Shown in pieces: positions 6,863 through 7,383 of a DNA stretch of 7,383 bases. The stretch is from an uncultured Atopobium sp. (GTDB taxonomy: Bacteria; Actinomycetota; Coriobacteriia; Coriobacteriales; Atopobiaceae). Position 1 is the stretch's first letter, and every line of letters begins with the position of its first letter. The translations under genes and the position numbers were made by a program. Under the pieces are notes generated by a model that saw nothing but the letters and a program-made list of their open reading frames with translations, had not been told where the DNA came from and did not search any database. The stretch is from positions 1 through 7,383 of the forward strand of contig CAMPCT010000100.1 of the NCBI GenBank assembly GCA_946647055.1. The letters are read 5' to 3'.

Positions 6863-7340
6863 CCGCCGGCATGGCGGCGAGCGACGAGAGGTCGGGCATC
6901 GCCGCCAGCAGGTCGGCCATCGGCCCCGCGATGTCGGGCTCGGAGTCGACGGGCATGTCCCTGGGCGTCTGCAGCTCCGCGATCTGCCGCAGCGTCTCGC
7001 GGTACTCGCGGCTCATCGCCGTGAACGCCTGCATGCTGATCTCGCCGCTGAGGCATGCGTACTGCATGTCTCGCAGCTCGTACAATCTGCGCAGCTGGTC
7101 GTTCTCGGGTGCCTCGGGCTTGCGTTCGATGCGCTCCAGCGCCGCGCGCACGCGCTTCTCGCCGGTCTCCTCGGACAGGCCCATGGCCTTAGTCCTTCGG
7201 TAGATCGTGGTGCGCGAGCAGCCGAGCACCTCGCCCATCTCGCGGTAGCTCATCAGGCCGTAGTGCTCCCTGATGTAGGCGTCTCGGTCGGCGTCAGAGC
7301 GTGAGGTGTCACGGCTGTGGGAAGTACCAATAGTGCTCAT
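6855..7340 (-). CDS. terS: Terminase small subunit (helix-turn-helix)
   Basis: This 161-residue protein probably recognises the packaging site on phage DNA and recruits the large subunit. A helix-turn-helix is visible at residues 31-55 (SYREMGEVLGCSRTTIYRRTKAMGL), followed by a charged helical oligomerisation region (about 60-125) and an Ala/Met/Pro-rich tail that would contact TerL. The frame stays open to the window edge, but the ATG at 7340 is the best start. It has AAGGAGGT at 7357-7350, with 11 bases between GGAGG and the ATG. A GTG inside that site is less likely. The start codon lies in the loop of a 12-bp inverted repeat, which suggests translational control. It overlaps TerL, as small and large terminase genes often do. 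The assignment rests on HTH plus position, since small terminases diverge widely. Confidence 0.85.
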   Translation of the reverse strand: MSTIGTSHSRDTSRSDADRDAYIREHYGLMSYREMGEVLGCSRTTIYRRTKAMGLSEETGEKRVRAALERIERKPEAPENDQLRRLYELRDMQYACLSGEISMQAFTAMSREYRETLRQIAELQTPRDMPVDSEPDIAGPMADLLAAMPDLSSLAAMPADG

Positions 7341-7355
7341 ACCCCGTGACACCTC
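7303..7355. repeat. 12-bp perfect inverted repeat around the terS start
   Basis: GAGGTGTCACGG at 7303-7314 is the exact reverse complement of CCGTGACACCTC at 7344-7355, with 29 bases between. In the minus-strand mRNA, one arm contains GGAGG of the small-terminase ribosome binding site, and the loop holds its ATG (7340-7338). Folding would hide the ribosome binding site. As DNA, the arms are spaced 41 bp from start to start, close to four helical turns, which suits a dimeric or oligomeric binder such as TerS itself. Confidence 0.6.
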
Positions 7356-7383
7356 CTTACGGCTCCCGAGAGAAAGAGGCACT

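Noticed and set aside
5498..7024. A 508-codon open frame on the plus strand across the terminase genes
   Set aside because: It is exactly antisense to TerL, which has clear Walker motifs. The translation is rich in Arg, Val, Leu and His with no recognisable domain, as expected for the mirror frame of GC-rich codons.

Overview
The window is the packaging and head-assembly part of a tailed-phage or prophage genome. Every convincing gene is on the minus strand, so the biological order runs from the right end to the left. High GC in most genes, an SPP1-Gp6-like portal of the type common in actinophages, and a MuF protein with a Cys/His cluster suggest a high-GC Gram-positive host. A gut actinobacterium such as a member of Coriobacteriia is a reasonable guess, but the host is inferred and not proven.

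Layout in transcription order: small terminase with a helix-turn-helix (7340-6855); large terminase (6862-5315); portal (5321-3846); and a MuF-type minor head protein (3886-2672) whose C-terminal third looks like a polymorphic-toxin nuclease of the PD-(D/E)XK type. Next come a complete tRNA-Gln(CUG) gene with encoded CCA (2610-2537), an unrecognised acidic 74-residue protein (2489-2265), a GT-A-fold glycosyltransferase (2247-1594) and a GT8-family glycosyltransferase (1606-875). A strong intrinsic terminator follows at 829-808. A leader with two hairpins then precedes the scaffold protein gene (679-209) and the major capsid protein gene, which runs off the left edge (196-1).

The terminase, portal and MuF genes overlap end to start and look translationally coupled. 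A usual head operon would go on directly to scaffold and capsid. Here about 1.8 kb of non-structural cargo sits between MuF and scaffold: tRNA, small acidic protein, two glycosyltransferases and a terminator. The most interesting reading is a phage-borne MuF toxin module. In it, the head protein carries a putative tRNA-cutting nuclease, the next gene downstream is a tRNA, and the next small acidic protein is a candidate immunity protein. The two glycosyltransferases may modify virion or host-surface molecules.

At the right end, a perfect 12-bp inverted repeat encloses the small-terminase start codon and includes its Shine-Dalgarno sequence. It may be a translational control hairpin or a terminase binding site. 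All assignments are from reading the translated sequence; no database search was run.
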